NCBI GenBank assembly: GCA_009763385.1
Contig: CM019831.1
Coordinates: forward strand, 111,130,680 to 111,194,679
DNA length: 64,000 nt
Source: Coix lacryma-jobi var. lacryma-jobi
Lineage: Eukaryota; Streptophyta; Magnoliopsida; Poales; Poaceae
Direction: 5' to 3'
Positions 47,447-59,131 of the stretch are shown in pieces. The translations under genes and the position numbers were made by a program. The notes below the pieces were generated by a model that saw only the letters and a list, made by a program, of their open reading frames with translations, was not told where the DNA came from and did not search any database. Every line of letters begins with the position of its first letter. Position 1 is the stretch's first letter.

Positions 47447-48981
47447 ATTAGATTAGGGTGTCTAGTAGATTTTTAGTTTAATTTAGTTTAAGTTTAATTT
47501 TGCTTGATTTAAATTTTAGATTGTTTAATTTTCAAATTAGAACTTTTGTTTAGGAAATTTTTTATATAATGAATAAAAAGACACCCTTACTTTTCCCTTC
47601 ATCAAGTTTGTTCATTTAAAAAAAATAAAAAGTACCAAAACTTCTAGTGTGGGGGAAATCCCCTCTCTAAACACCTCTGCAAAACGTGACAAAATGTTCA
47701 AAACTATAACCTGAACTTAGCAAGGTAACTACCGCGCTGTTTGCAAGCCGCATGGGCCAAAGCCCATGGCGGTCGCCACTTATTACTGGCGGCCGCCAGT
47801 CCACTCTGCACCGAAACACCCCCGGTGAACCCCTAAACCTGTGTTTTAAATTCTGTATAATTTGGATCACTGGATGTCTCGGTTTGAACTAAAAATGCAG
47901 CTAGGAAATAAAAATGCTGAAACAATTTCTTTTGAATTGAGTGTTTACATGACATGTTATTCTACCTTTTATTCATGTGTAGTAGCCTACTCATTTTGAT
48001 AGGGAAGTCAACCTTGGTTGTTGTTTGATAAGATATAGAAGTGGTAATTGAAATTGCATTAATACTCTGCTACAACCTTGGGAGTTTTTATTTTGAAAAC
48101 CAAAATTACCATGGTTCATGATCTGTCTTTCCTATCCACCTACCAGAGCCAAAATATTAGAGTATAGGAAAACATCCCACAAAGCCTTCTAAATCAATCT
48201 TTGAGCTTTGTCAAGAATAGTTGATCTAGGTAGAAGAGTTTAGTCATGCTCTAAAAGCCAAGGCAAACCATGTCTTTTTGAGAGAACTCTCACACTGAAG
48301 GTATACTCATGTAGTTCTCCTCCAAAATTTTGTTCTAAAATAATTGTATAAATTTTCTCATTCCTTCAAAGGACATGGCTATATAGCATCTGAAAAAAAG
48401 GGGAGCAAAAGCTCTAAAAAAAAGGACAAGTGTCCAAGTATTCAAAAAAAAAGAAAGAGAGATGCATATAGCCATGATCCTTGGTAAGAGAAGAGTTTCA
48501 AAAAGAACAAAGGAGTTGAGTTAGTCCACCTTATACCTTGGCTAGTGCATGACTATACTCTCCCATGATCCTAAACTTGACTTAGCAATAAAAGAGAGAT
48601 AGAAGTGCCTTACATTCATTCCTTTCCCTATAAACTCCACATAAACCATAGGATAGACTCTGGCATTTTATTTTGCCATAAAGTGAGGATATACACCATG
48701 AGTGCCTTGAGATTTAAAGAGAGATTCAATGAACCATGTTTTTCATTTTGAAAATATCCTGAAACCCCAAGGTATGTAAAAGAGGAAATTGTGTTTCTCT
48801 TGCTTGCAAGCTATTCTATCTCTCAACCGCCATAGGTATGATTTATTAGCCACTTGGAAAGGTTACTAACATGAGTATAGGTAGTTGAACATCTTATGTG
48901 AATGCTTAGTTCAATAAAATTGTTTCAATCCTTAAAGTCCATGCTTGCTCGGGACGAGCAAGAGGTTAGTGTGGGGGAGCT
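47447..48981 (+). other. 3' non-coding region and polypurine tract of the Athila-type element
   Basis: About 1.5 kb without a gene. It contains a pair of GGCGG(T/C)CGCCA motifs at 47767-47803, A-rich GGACAAGTG runs at about 48400-48470 similar to 23390-23490, and finally GGGACGAGCAAGAGG and GTGTGGGGGAGCT next to the LTR start at 48982. Confidence 0.8.
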
Positions 48982-49270
48982 TGTTGACGGTGCTTAAAGC
49001 ATCATTTCACCATCAACATTTCACCCAAAACCAAGGTAAAACAACATAAAAAGTAGAAGATTTGGTTTATAACTAACCTATTTCCACATGTGCATAGTTT
49101 CTTATCTTAATGCAGGAAATAATGGAAATTGGGCCAAACAAGTGCACCAGGAGCAAGGCCAAGCCACTCTGGCCCATTTGGGCCTGAGTAGGGTGGCGGC
49201 CGCCAGGTCACTCGTGCCAAAAGTGGCCCAAGCCACGTCATCGATCCGTGGGAGTCACCTCAAGCTCAAA
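48982..49270 (+). repeat. Truncated 3' LTR of the Athila-type element
   Basis: Matches 40391-40699 except one substitution and loss of 20 bp between two GGCGGCCGCC copies (near 49197-49210). It ends abruptly at AAGCTCAAA, where copia-2 sequence begins. Confidence 0.9.
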
Positions 49271-51451
49271 AGGTTTGGGTACCTAAAAAGAATTGATTTG
49301 TTCTTGTAAGTCAATTATAAAGCCGGAGAAAGGCATTGGGTGCTTGATAGTGGGTGCACTCAACATATGACCGGAGATTCAATAATGTTCAATTCAATCA
49401 ATTCAAGTGGTGATCATGGTTTTGATTCTATCACATTTGGTGACAATGGCAAAGGCAAGGTCAAAGGGCTTAGTAAGGTTGCAATATCCAATGACATAAA
49501 GCATATCCAATGTGTTGCTAGTTGAGAGCTTGAACTTCAATTTGCTATCGGTTGCACAACTTTGCGATCTTGGTTTCAAGTGCATATTTGGAGTTGATGA
49601 TGTAGAGATCATAAGTGTAGATGGATCTAACTTGATATTCAAAGGATTTAGTTATGAGAATCTATACTTGGTTGATTGCAACGCTAGTGAAACACAATTA
49701 TCAACTTGCTTGATCACTAAGTCTAGCATGGGTTGGTTATGGCATAGAAGACTTGGTCATGTTGGAATGAAACAATTGAACAAACTAGTGAACTATGATC
49801 TAGTTAGAGGCTTGAAAGATGTTATATTTAGAAGGACAAACTTTGAAGTTCATGTCAAGCCGGAAAACAAGTTGGAAATACCCATCCTAAGAAAAGCATA
49901 ATGAGCACTAGCAAAGCATTTGAGTTGTTGCATATGGATTTATTTCGACCAACCACATACACTAGCATCAGTGGAAACAAATATGGCTTTGTGATTGCGA
50001 ATGATTACACTAGATATACATGGGTCTTCTTTCTTAGTGACAAGAGTGAAACATATGATCTATCCAAAAATTTTGTCAAGAGATGTCACAATGAGTTTGA
50101 GACAACCATCAAGAGAGTTAGAAGTGACAATGGGAGTAAGGTCAAGAACACTAGAGTGGATGAATTGTGTGATGACTTTGGAATTATACATCAATTCTCA
50201 CCCAAGTACACTCCCTAATCCAATGGCATTGTTGAAAGGAAGAATAGAACATTGATTGATATGGCAAGATCTATGCTCGATCAATGAGTACAATGTTAGT
50301 CATTCTTTTTGGGCTGAAGCTATCAACATGGCTTGCTATTGTAGCAATCAACTCTATTGTCATGGAATGTTAGAGAAGACACCATATGAGCTATTGAATG
50401 GAAGAAAGCCCAATATTGCATATTTTAGAGTGTTTGGTTGCAAATGCTATATATTGAAGAATGGTGCAAGATTGAGCAAATTTGAGAAGAAATGTGATGA
50501 AGGATTCTTACTTGGATATTCAACCACAAGCAAGGCATATAGAGTTTGGAACTTGGCTAGTGGGACACTTGAGGAAGTACATGATGTTGAATTTGATGAC
50601 ACTCAAGGCTCTCAAGATGAACATGAAAATCTAGAGATGACGTGAGAGGCACTCAATTGGAAAATGCAAGGAAGAATATGGATATTGGTGATATTAGACC
50701 CAGACAAGTGGTTGATGATGAAGATAATCAAATGTTTTCCTCCAATGCACAAGTTGATGCAAATCAAGCTAGTGGTTGTCATGATCATTCTTGTGCTAGT
50801 GAAGATCAAGAAGTGGCTAGTTCATCTCAACAAGGAAATCAAGTGCAAATACTCCAACCAACCAACATTGCAAGAGGTCACCCAATTGATCAAATTGTTG
50901 GTGACACTAGAAGTGGTGTGCAAACAAGATCTAGATTGGCTTCATTTTGTGAACACTATTCATTTGTATCATCATTCGAGCCAACCAAGATTGAATAACC
51001 TTTGATGGATGTTGATTGGGTTAATGCTATGCATGAAGAGCTAAACAACTTCACCCGCAATCAAGTATGGGAGTTAGTTGAGAGACCAAAGAACTACAAT
51101 GTGATTGGAACAAAATGGGTCTTTCGCAACAAGCAAGATCAAGATGGGATAGTTGTGAGAAACAAAGCAAGATTGGTAGCACAAGGTTACACTCAAGTTG
51201 AAGGTCCTGATTTTGGAGAAACATATGCACCGGTTGCAAGATTGGAAGCAATAAGGACTCTATTGGATTATGCATGTGCTCACAACATCAAGTTGTATCA
51301 AATGGACGTCAAAAGTGCATTTCTCAATGGATAGATCAATAAGTTGGTATTTGTAGAACAACCACCCGGTTTTAAAGATGATAAGAAGCCCAACTATGTG
51401 TACAAGCTAAAGAAGACACTCTATGGTTTGAAGCAAGCACCTAGAGCATGG
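49271..51451 (+). pseudogene. copia-2 protease, integrase and RT start (broken)
   Basis: Ty1/copia pol on the + strand in several frames. Protease VLDSGCTQHMTGD at 49340. Pre-integrase region LLSVAQLCDLGFKC and WLWHRRLGHVGMKQLNKL at 49512-49901, without the expected CxxC cysteines. Integrase core HMDLFRPTTYTSISG, RVRSDNGSKVKN and (after a stop at 50216) GIVERKNRTL. C-terminal part SFWAEAINMACY to FRVFGCKCYI. RT linker and start [47 protein letters not shown], then a stop at 51332 and [13 protein letters not shown]. It is cut at 51452 by an Athila-type LTR. Frameshifts and stops make it inactive. It is closely similar to copia-1 (21717-22909). Confidence 0.9.
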
Positions 51452-54400
51452 TGTTGACATCTCTTAGCATCACTTCAAATAATGGCGCCAAAAATGTGGG
51501 TAGACAATTCTTAACATCGTCACCTTTAAAGGTAGGTCATCACCACTAGCAGCAATACTAGAGATGTGGTTGTATTTATGATCATGCCCTTATAAAATAT
51601 GAAATAAGATTATCCACAAACGCACAGATAAAATACACCTGTTGTAGCATTTCACCTAGGAGAGTTCCAAGGTATCATTATTTATAATATGCATCTACAT
51701 CTAAGTTCTCAAGAGAGTGGCAGGAGATAAACTCTACAAACTAAGACACACACATGTTTATGATAAGAGTTCCACTAGATCTTCTCAACACAGGAATCAT
51801 TCATAACAGATATAAGATAAATAAGATAAATAGAATAGGATAAACCAAAAAGAGTTCCACAGAGCATTTCATCTAGGGTTTGATCATAACTAAAACTAGA
51901 AAGACATAGATTAACTTCCTAATATGGTTCTAATTATAGGTCATAGACTACATCAATTAGTGCAATTATATTTAGCAATCATGGTTAGAATAACTTATAT
52001 TTATACGCAAGAGACATAACTCGAGGATGATCAGATCCAGAGTCTATGCCCTCTAGGTGACCACGTCTTACTAGGCCTATATTTGGGGAGTGGACTAAGG
52101 AGGAATCAACGTGGCTATAAGAGTCACCCTCGCGAACTACCACTTGCTAGCCCGGAATATAGGGTGCATTCGCAGGTAAACAATGTATAAGCACCGCGCT
52201 TACACAATGTTGACCACTCACCCCGTGATCATCGGAATGAGCGCTATACGAACAAGAGCATAAACATAATGATACCCTAGCTATGCTAAACATATAATCA
52301 AAGTAGACGATGAACATTATAATTATGAACACGAAACAATAACAAGTCATATCAAGTATCAATTAGAACAAGAGCTAGAATAGAAATAAGAACCAGAAGA
52401 ACAATTAGAACTAGATTAAGAACACAATGATGAACTAGAAGAACTAAAAGATGAATTAGAAGACAATTAGACAAATAGAAGAACAATGTTGATACAAGAG
52501 AGAAGTTACAAGGCTTTACCTAGCCTCCTCGTGACTAGATCCGGAATCTGAGCTTCCCTTGACTCTTCTAATTCTATTCTAGCTATGCCCTAGGATGGTG
52601 GAGCTCTTGGTTGTCCTCTCAAGGAATACCTCTAAACTAAATGAACTGATGATAGATTGAATGAATGAAGATTTGATTGCTCGGGGGTCTGGGTCTGGTT
52701 ATATAGGCCGGTGGGATGAACCATAGTCTTTGGATCAACCCGACCTTGATCAAGGGCCTATATACGAAGTAAAGGTCGGTTAGGTCACGCCACGCGAAGG
52801 GGAGGGGGATGACAGGTGGGACCATGTCACACCCCAACTTAAGGATAAAATTGAGGCAGCAAACTCATGTGTGCCTAGGAATCAGTCGCACACATAAGGT
52901 AGACAAATTACAAGAGTGGCATCATCACAATATTTATTACATAACGATAAGTCATAACATGTCTTACATCACAGCGGAACAAAAGAAAACTAAACTACTA
53001 ACATAGACCAACTCCACAGGGAAAGCTGACTGGTAGAACAGCTAGCCTAGAAGTCTTCGGGGTAGTCACCAACACCACCATCATCTGTTACCCATCCGGG
53101 ATTTTTATCCAAATAGAAAGATAAACATCAAGCGTAAGTACTCCTCGTACTTAGCAACCTAACATAGGGTTCATGAGGCTCAAAAAGGCTGACACTGTCT
53201 GACTACAGTTAGCTTTTATGTTGGCAAAGTTTTAGCATTAAGGTAAACGAATATTGTGCTTAACCCTTAAACCCATGATCCACTTGTTCAACAATGATAA
53301 ATAAATCAACATAGGGTACCATCAACATAAAGTAACATTTAATTAAGTATCATAGTTCTGCTAGTTTTTCGGGCCGCTCGTGACCGTGAGCACGGCTGTC
53401 ACAACAGTTTTACACTCTGCAGAGGTTGTGCATCTTTACCCACAAGCCGTGTTGCCCTTGTGCCCGAGGCGGCCAACCTCTTGATCCACTTCCAAGGTAG
53501 ATCGGCAGGGTACACTATGAAGCCTTTCGCTGGTTCGTCTAATAGGTTAGGGCAGCTAGGTTTCCTTGGCAGGCAGATGTACCAACCCCCCTTTCCTATG
53601 GCACAAGGCCATCGCAGCTATACACATAGGAACAGGAGCAGCCCTACACCCAAAGTGGCAAGCCCCTCTTGCGCCCTTTCGGGTCACCTCTAACAGGTTA
53701 GAAAAGGTCCAGTGTACTGAGCTAAAACTAGAGCCATATAGTACTCTTGGTAACACTGTCAGTCCCAGCTTTTGCTAACAGCAAGTTTCATTAATCGTTT
53801 ATCAACATAGCAACATGAGAACCTTCATCATTGGACTGGATCAGATATTAAGTCAGTTAGCACTAGCATTCTACCCATATGCATATATCCCACGGTGTCA
53901 AGAATATCACAGATAACAAAACTAAGTGGGTCTCTAAGGTTGCTCAGTTACACACATGCAAAATGAGTAAATGTATTATAAAGTGAATAGGTATCAAGGG
54001 GGTCCCATGCTAACTTGCCTTGGTTGTTGTACTGTTGGTCTTCCTGCTGATCCTCGAAGGAAGGCTCCTGGTCGTACCACACTTACTCACCGTCTACTCA
54101 ATCACAACACCAAACACGCATTCCGGGTGCATACATATAATAATGCAAACAGGGCTATCCATTAGAATAGTACACCAAACAGTAATAAACAGAAATAAAA
54201 CTTTGATAAAACAGAAGTACGTGTTTCTACGATCACAACAAGTTTTGGTTCACCGAAAACAAAGTTACGGCGCGAAAGATACGGCCGAAACGGTGATTTT
54301 AAAGCCCTAAACTTGGCTGGCTAGGACCCTACAGCAAACTTGTCCAAACAGGGTAACATGGACATAAACGCATGGAGCTCTAAATTACGAAGCTAACGCA

Positions 54401-56341
54401 ATTTGAACGGATCAAAACGGAGCTAAAACGTGGAATTTATAAGCATTTTAGTGCAGTGGCAAAGCTGTAAATAACTGGAAATGTATTTAAATTTAAATCG
54501 GGATTTAAATTAAATTTTAAATCAATTTCACAACCGGCTGGACTGCGCCTCAAATAAACAGAAGCACAGGGGCCAGGTTGGAAGTTCTTCAAGACACAAT
54601 GAACAGGGTCAAATATATGAACTGCGGGTTGATTTCTCAATTCCACAGGGGCTCTTAAGCAAATCTAACCCCGAAGGGGTATCGACGATCCATGGCCGCC
54701 GAATCGGAGACGGGCGGCGCTGATTAGACACGGGGGATGCGCACGCGGGGCGAGCCGACGGCGCGCCGCGGACGGGCTCAGGCTGCGACGTCGCGGCCGC
54801 GTCGCGACGTCGTGCGCGCACACGCCATGGCAGGGGCATGGGAGCTCGCGGACTCCGATACAGAGGGCACGGCAAGCCGAACCAAGCGGACGGAGGGGAA
54901 GCGGATTGCAAGGGGGTTCTCACTGCGGCGAAGGAGACGACGGGGAGGCGCTGACGACGGTGAACGACGAAGAGGGGCGGAGATCTGCACACCAGCGGAG
55001 ACGCTGCAGGCAAACAGCGACGGTTAGGGCCAAACCAAGCGAAAGAAAGGGAGGGAGATGGTTCGACAGCTTCACCGTGGCGTGGCGGAGCTCGGGGGAG
55101 GTTGCAATTGGTCGGAGCAGTGCCGAATCGGCGGATCAACGGCGGCGGGCGGCGGCAATGGCAGCGGAGCTCTAGTCGCACGTTTTGGAGGCGCGGTTGC
55201 TCTGCTGCGCGTGCGGAGTGTGCGAGAAGAGAGAAAAGAGGGAGCGGGGACTGGTGCTCGCGATAAAAGGACGAAGGAGGGAGGGCGGACGCCCCCACGA
55301 CGCGCGGGAGACGCGGGCGCGGGCGGTTGCGAGCATGGGGCAGAAGGGGGGAGAAGGAGGCTGACAAGCGGGCCCGGGGTGTCAGCCACAGCGGGGAGGA
55401 AGGCGGGCGCGCGGCTGCGCGGGCCGACCTGCTGGGCCGCAACGGCGAGGGGGAGGAGAAGGAGGGAGTCGGCCCAGCGTGGAAGAGAAGGAGGGAAGGG
55501 GGAGAAGGCAGGCTGGGCCGCCAGGTTGCACGGGCCGAAAAGGAGAAGGGAGGGGAAAAAGAATAAAAACCCTTTTTACTTTTTATTTTCAGCTCACACC
55601 AAAACCATTTCAAATAGGATTTGCATTCATTTCAAATTTTGATAAAAACCAGTCACACGAATAAATCAAATGCATCAGCATGAATGCAAAAACATGTTGC
55701 CAACTTTATTTAACTTTATAAAAATTATTTAACCCATATGTTAAATGCTCACAAATTCATAAATAAGTCATTTTCACCTATTTGAATTTAGAGAAAATTT
55801 TAGGGTGTTACAGACCGGGCCAACCAACCCCACTTGTCAGCCTCCGGGCTCCTCCTTCGTCCTGGTGTCTTCTAGATCCTTCCAGCGCACGAGTTCGGTT
55901 GGTTTGCGCAAGTAATCGTGGCGTGGTTGGATTCTTTGTCATCATCTTGTTTTCCGGTCCCTGAACAATTCGAGTTTACTGCAGCTGATGGAATTTTTTT
56001 TGTTACACCCTTGGCCTTTATATGGATAATGTTTCTAGAGTGTTCCAGAGCCTTCTAAGTTGTATTCATCAAGGACTCTCGCTTCGGGACTCCAAATATG
56101 TCAGATGATATGTCTCTTTCGATCGTCTCGACGAGCTCTGCACGATGGTGTGCTCTGATTCTTCACTTGAGATACTTTCTCATGATGAAATATTGAATAT
56201 ATATCTGTAAAACAACAAGTGAGAACAACACAACTCGTGGAACTTGTTAGAGTCAAACCCTACAGCTATACTCTTTAAGTCATTTTAGGTCATTTATGGG
56301 GTTAGTTAACGACTTAAAATAGGAGTTAACTACCGTCAACA
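51452..56341 (-). repeat. Athila-type 3' LTR, minus strand, split by a solo LTR
   Basis: Segments 51452-52824 and 55818-56341 (about 1.9 kb joined). On the minus strand it starts TGTTGACGGTAG at 56341 and ends GATGTCAACA at 51452. It is preceded on its 5' side (56342 onward) by a polypurine-like AAGCTTGGGGAACT, so it is a 3' LTR. TATA box on the minus strand at about 52697-52705. It shares the CAAGGGTGACTCTTATAGCC and TCGTCGAGACGATCGA blocks with the other Athila-type LTRs. It interrupts copia-2 RT on the left. Confidence 0.8.
52825..55812 (-). mobile_element. Solo LTR, Tekay-type, same family as 8221-20665
   Basis: 2988 bp, TGTCACACCCC...GGGTGTTACA. It is flanked by GACCA (52820-52824) and GACCG (55813-55817), a 4-of-5 target duplication. 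It matches the young element's LTRs closely over the first 1.3 kb and less in the GC-rich part. It contains a 334-codon minus-strand frame (54609-55613) made of Ser/Pro/Arg/Ala-rich text, which I treat as a by-product of the GC-rich composition. Confidence 0.88.
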
Positions 56342-56774
56342 AGTTCCCCAAGCTTAACCTTTACTAGTCCCTTAGCAAACATTAGTTGAAATAATATGTA
56401 GGTTCAACAGTTACTATTGCCCTTCTTCATTAATCATCTGGTTACCTTTGGACAAGAAAGATTACTATATATGCATGTCAAACACAGTTACTACTGTCCT
56501 TCAATTATCGTTGTGTCGTACTGCATTTTGATGACCTATCCTATATAGATAATATAGACACATTTTTAGATGGGGAAAGCGCTAACGTTCTGCGCAGCCA
56601 GTTTACAGCAGCAAAAGGTGCTTGCTATGGAACAACATGTGTTTTAGCATCGGCATAGGTTATCAGGATCAACATGCTCCACTATGATATATTGCTACCA
56701 ATGTCTGCTATGCAATGACATATTTTGTTTCTACAGAGATGTAGACCCTATCTTCCATATCTCACGATTCATTT
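56342..56774 (-). mobile_element. 3' interior remnant of the minus-strand Athila-type element
   Basis: Begins with the polypurine-like tract next to the LTR and has the AGGGACTAGTAAAGG wording seen before other Athila-type 3' LTRs (compare GGGACGAGTAAAGAC at 23913). The similarity fades by about 56600. No coding is seen. Confidence 0.5.
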
Positions 56775-56789
56775 CACTAGTACAGAACG

Positions 56790-56960
56790 ATACAGCACAG
56801 GCGGTTGTAGATCGATTTGTACAGGCGTTTTTATCAACCGCCTGCGCTGGGGGCCAGTAGAAATAGGACCACAGCACAGGCGGTTCAGTTGTAGATCGAT
56901 TTGTACAGGCGTTTTTATCAACCGCCTGCGCTGGGGGCCAGTAGAAATAGGACCACAGCA
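56790..56960 (+). repeat. 85-bp tandem duplication in the CACTA element
   Basis: Two copies of a unit running from ACAGCACAGGCGGTT to CAGTAGAAATAGGACCA. Each holds GGCGGTT and its complement AACCGCC, so each copy can form a hairpin. Confidence 0.8.
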
Positions 56961-57162
56961 CAGGCGGTTGCTTATGAACCGCCTGTGGAAAGAATTTTCG
57001 CAGGCGGTTGACTTAGCGAACCGCCTGTGAAAATGGGCAGGGCATTTCCACAAGCCCAAAAAATATTTTAATTAGGGAGAAGAGCCCTCAGCCCAACGCT
57101 CGTCCGTCTCCGTCGAAGTTGCAAGTCGCGGCATTTCTCGCGCAAAATCCGCGGCTAACGTG

Positions 57163-57228
57163 GCTGGTGGGATTCGAACTCACAACCTCGCCCTCGCGCA
57201 AAGGCTCTTTTACCACTGCACCACACAC
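57163..57228 (-). ncRNA. tRNA-like segment inside the CACTA element
   Basis: On the minus strand TGGTGCAGTGG (57213-57223) fits a Pol III A box and AGTTCGAATCCC (57170-57181) fits a B box, with about 31 bases between, as in tRNA genes. The T-arm nearly pairs, but the acceptor stem does not, so this is a decayed tRNA, a tRNA-derived SINE head, or a captured fragment, not a working tRNA gene. Confidence 0.45.
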
Positions 57229-57742
57229 TCACATGTGTTCAAATACCCCTTCGCTTCCCCACATATTATACAAATCCGAGTGTAATTTGTTTGTTTGAGG
57301 TCCTAAACGATTTCAAATCAAAAAATTGTCAACTATAAAGTTTCATAACTTTTCGAGACGAACAACTTTTGTATTGGTCATTTCTCCATCCGAGGTTGTT
57401 TACAAAATTTGAATTTCAAATTTGAGACCATTCAAACATATTTTTTGATGACAAGATGACTTCAAATTAAAAAGTTGTAATTTATAAAGTTTCATAACTT
57501 TTTGAGACGAACAACTTTATTTTGGGTGTTTTCTCATCTGAGATAGTTTGAAAAAAATCAAATTTTAAAAAACACATCTATTTCTACTAGCGGTTGTCTT
57601 AACGAACCGCCTGTAGAAATCCATTTCTACAGGCGGTTCTAGACTTGAGGTCCACTAGTTCATTTCTACAGGCGTGTGGTAACTCAAACCGCCAGGAAAA
57701 AAAATTAAGCCGCTAGGAAAAATCATCATTCTAGTAGTGTTT

Positions 57743-57939
57743 GTGTCCTCATATATGTTAACCAAGGTTTAGGGCATGCAAATTGTTTCTGCATTTTTCT
57801 TTTTCTTCATACACGAGGTATCAACATTGAGAATAATTGAGCCCATGCATGTCGTCGGCTGCTCTACTAATCTTAAAAGCAAAATAACTTATGCATGGCC
57901 AGCGGGTGGAATGTTCATCATGATGAGAAGAGGGAATTT
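57743..57939. other. Unassigned sequence
   Basis: A short + frame (57776-57973: RIIEPMHVVGCSTNLKSK) runs into the next MITE. I recognise no family. Confidence 0.25.
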
Positions 57940-58257
57940 GGGCTTGTTTGGTACAGCTCATGAGCTGTTGTGAGCTGTTTTTTTTTTGCCAAACACATTT
58001 TTACAAAACAGCTTCTCCCATGAAGCTGTTTTATTCCCTCTCTTACAAAAACAGCTTCACCCATGAAGCTGGAAAAAGTAGCTTTTCACAGCTTATACCT
58101 TCATTTCTCTCTCCCAACCATTCGTGAAGTTGTTGGTGAAGCTATTTTGCCAAACACTTTTCCTAAAACAGCTCAGCTTCACCTAGTAAGTTGCTCATAA
58201 AGCTATTTTCTAAAAAAACAGCTTCACCAGTAAAGCTGAGCTGTACCAAACAGGCCC
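57940..58257. mobile_element. MITE with GGGCYTGTTTGGTACAGCTCA ends
   Basis: 318 bp with 21-bp terminal inverted repeats differing at one base. Inside are several ACAGCTTCACCCATGAAGCTG-like hairpins. The flanks share only TTT, so the superfamily is uncertain: Tourist/PIF-Harbinger-like (3-bp duplications) fits better than hAT (8 bp). A degraded relative is at 62744-63072. Confidence 0.75.
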
Positions 58258-58541
58258 TTTCTGATGATCTTTTCTCACCTCATTGCCATTTATTAGGTAC
58301 CACGAATTCAGTGGTGACCCAAAAAATTTCCTTCTCTAGCTGATTTGTTAGTCTAATTGATATGCTGCAAATTGTAAGTATGGGCAGATTTAAGGGTATT
58401 CCCTGTATTCCGGGAATACCCAACATTTTTTGTTGCACTTTTATGTATATATGTGTATATACTTGTATATACTTGTGTGTGTGCGCGCTCCTGAGGAGTA
58501 GTCTGAGGAGTAGTTACTCCCTACTTCTAATCATGCGTACA
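58258..58541. other. Unassigned spacer
   Basis: No gene. It includes a short GTGTATATACTTGTATATAC repeat at about 58448-58475. Confidence 0.3.
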
Positions 58542-58543
58542 TA

Positions 58544-58804
58544 CTCCCTCCGTATCACAATTAGAGTTCGTTTTGGAAAAGCTTTCGGTCAAACATTGGA
58601 AATATAAATCATGAATAACTTTTAAATTATTGAGTTTAGAAATGTAAAAATCATATAAATAAATTTATCTTGAAAAGTATTTTCATAAAAGTATATATAT
58701 ATATCACTTTATAACAAATATTTTTAAAGAAATAAGTGGTCAAAGTTATGCTTTGGAGACCGTGTCGCTGTCCAAAACGAACTCTAATTGTGATACGGAG
58801 GGAG
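58544..58804. mobile_element. Stowaway MITE (Tc1/mariner type)
   Basis: 261 bp beginning CTCCCTCCGTATCACAATTA and ending in its inverted copy, flanked by TA at 58542-58543 and 58805-58806. The inverted repeats extend about 35 bases (AGAGTTCGTTTTGGA). Typical Stowaway ends and TA target. Confidence 0.93.
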
Positions 58805-58806
58805 TA

Positions 58807-59122
58807 CGTCCGTCGAGCCTCCTCCCCCTCATGTTTGACCGTGGTGGCAGGCTGCTTAACCGGTCCATTAATCGATTGTATATATATCTGAACATTCGAC
58901 GTCATCTAGGGCGTCCGCAAGCAATACAATTTGACGCCGGCGGCGGTGGCGGTGGCGTCATCAATACATTTGACAGTTTGACACGCCGCTGTCGCCCGGG
59001 TGGACGGACTGCCCTGCTCATCTCCAACCCTTCGTAGACCGGAGCCATCACTGCCACCACGGTAACGAACTGTCCTACTTTCTCCTATCTGTCACGCAGT
59101 TCATCTGGAAAGCCGTGTCATT
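58807..59122. other. Unassigned spacer
   Basis: GC-rich in part, with a GGCGGTGGCGGTGGCG run at about 58937-58955. No gene is supported. Confidence 0.3.
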
Positions 59123-59131
59123 AAAATATAG

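Larger units (their letters stand above)
40391..49270 (+). mobile_element. Athila-type Ty3/gypsy element, right LTR truncated
   Basis: 5' LTR 40391-41707, primer site 41716-41731, gag-pol frame 41785-46212 with four stops, accessory ORF 46592-47446, non-coding 3' region, polypurine tract (GTGTGGGGGAGCT) and a 3' LTR cut after 289 bp (48982-49270). The right LTR fragment differs from the left by one substitution and one 20-bp deletion. The right end joins copia-2 directly, so a deletion removed the rest of this LTR, any target duplication (left flank ATCTC) and part of copia-2. Integrase lacks a chromodomain, and the RT motifs and tRNA-Asp-like primer site fit the Athila lineage. Confidence 0.92.
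56775..57739. mobile_element. Non-autonomous CACTA transposon
   Basis: Ends CACTAGTACAGAACG and, inverted, CACTACTAGAATGATG, with a TTT 3-bp target duplication (56772-56774 and 57740-57742). CAGGCGGTT and its inverse are repeated near both ends, the usual transposase-binding pattern of grass CACTA elements. A unit of about 85 bp is duplicated at about 56790-56960. AT-rich direct repeats (TATAAAGTTTCATAACTTTT) lie at 57340-57520. It encodes no transposase, so movement would need an autonomous relative. Confidence 0.85.

Noticed and set aside
56725..57059. Overlapping frames around 56725-57059
   Set aside because: Produced by the 85-bp duplication in the CACTA element; not coding.
57163..57228. 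Functional tRNA gene
   Set aside because: The acceptor stem does not pair and the T-stem has a mismatch; only the A and B boxes are tRNA-like.
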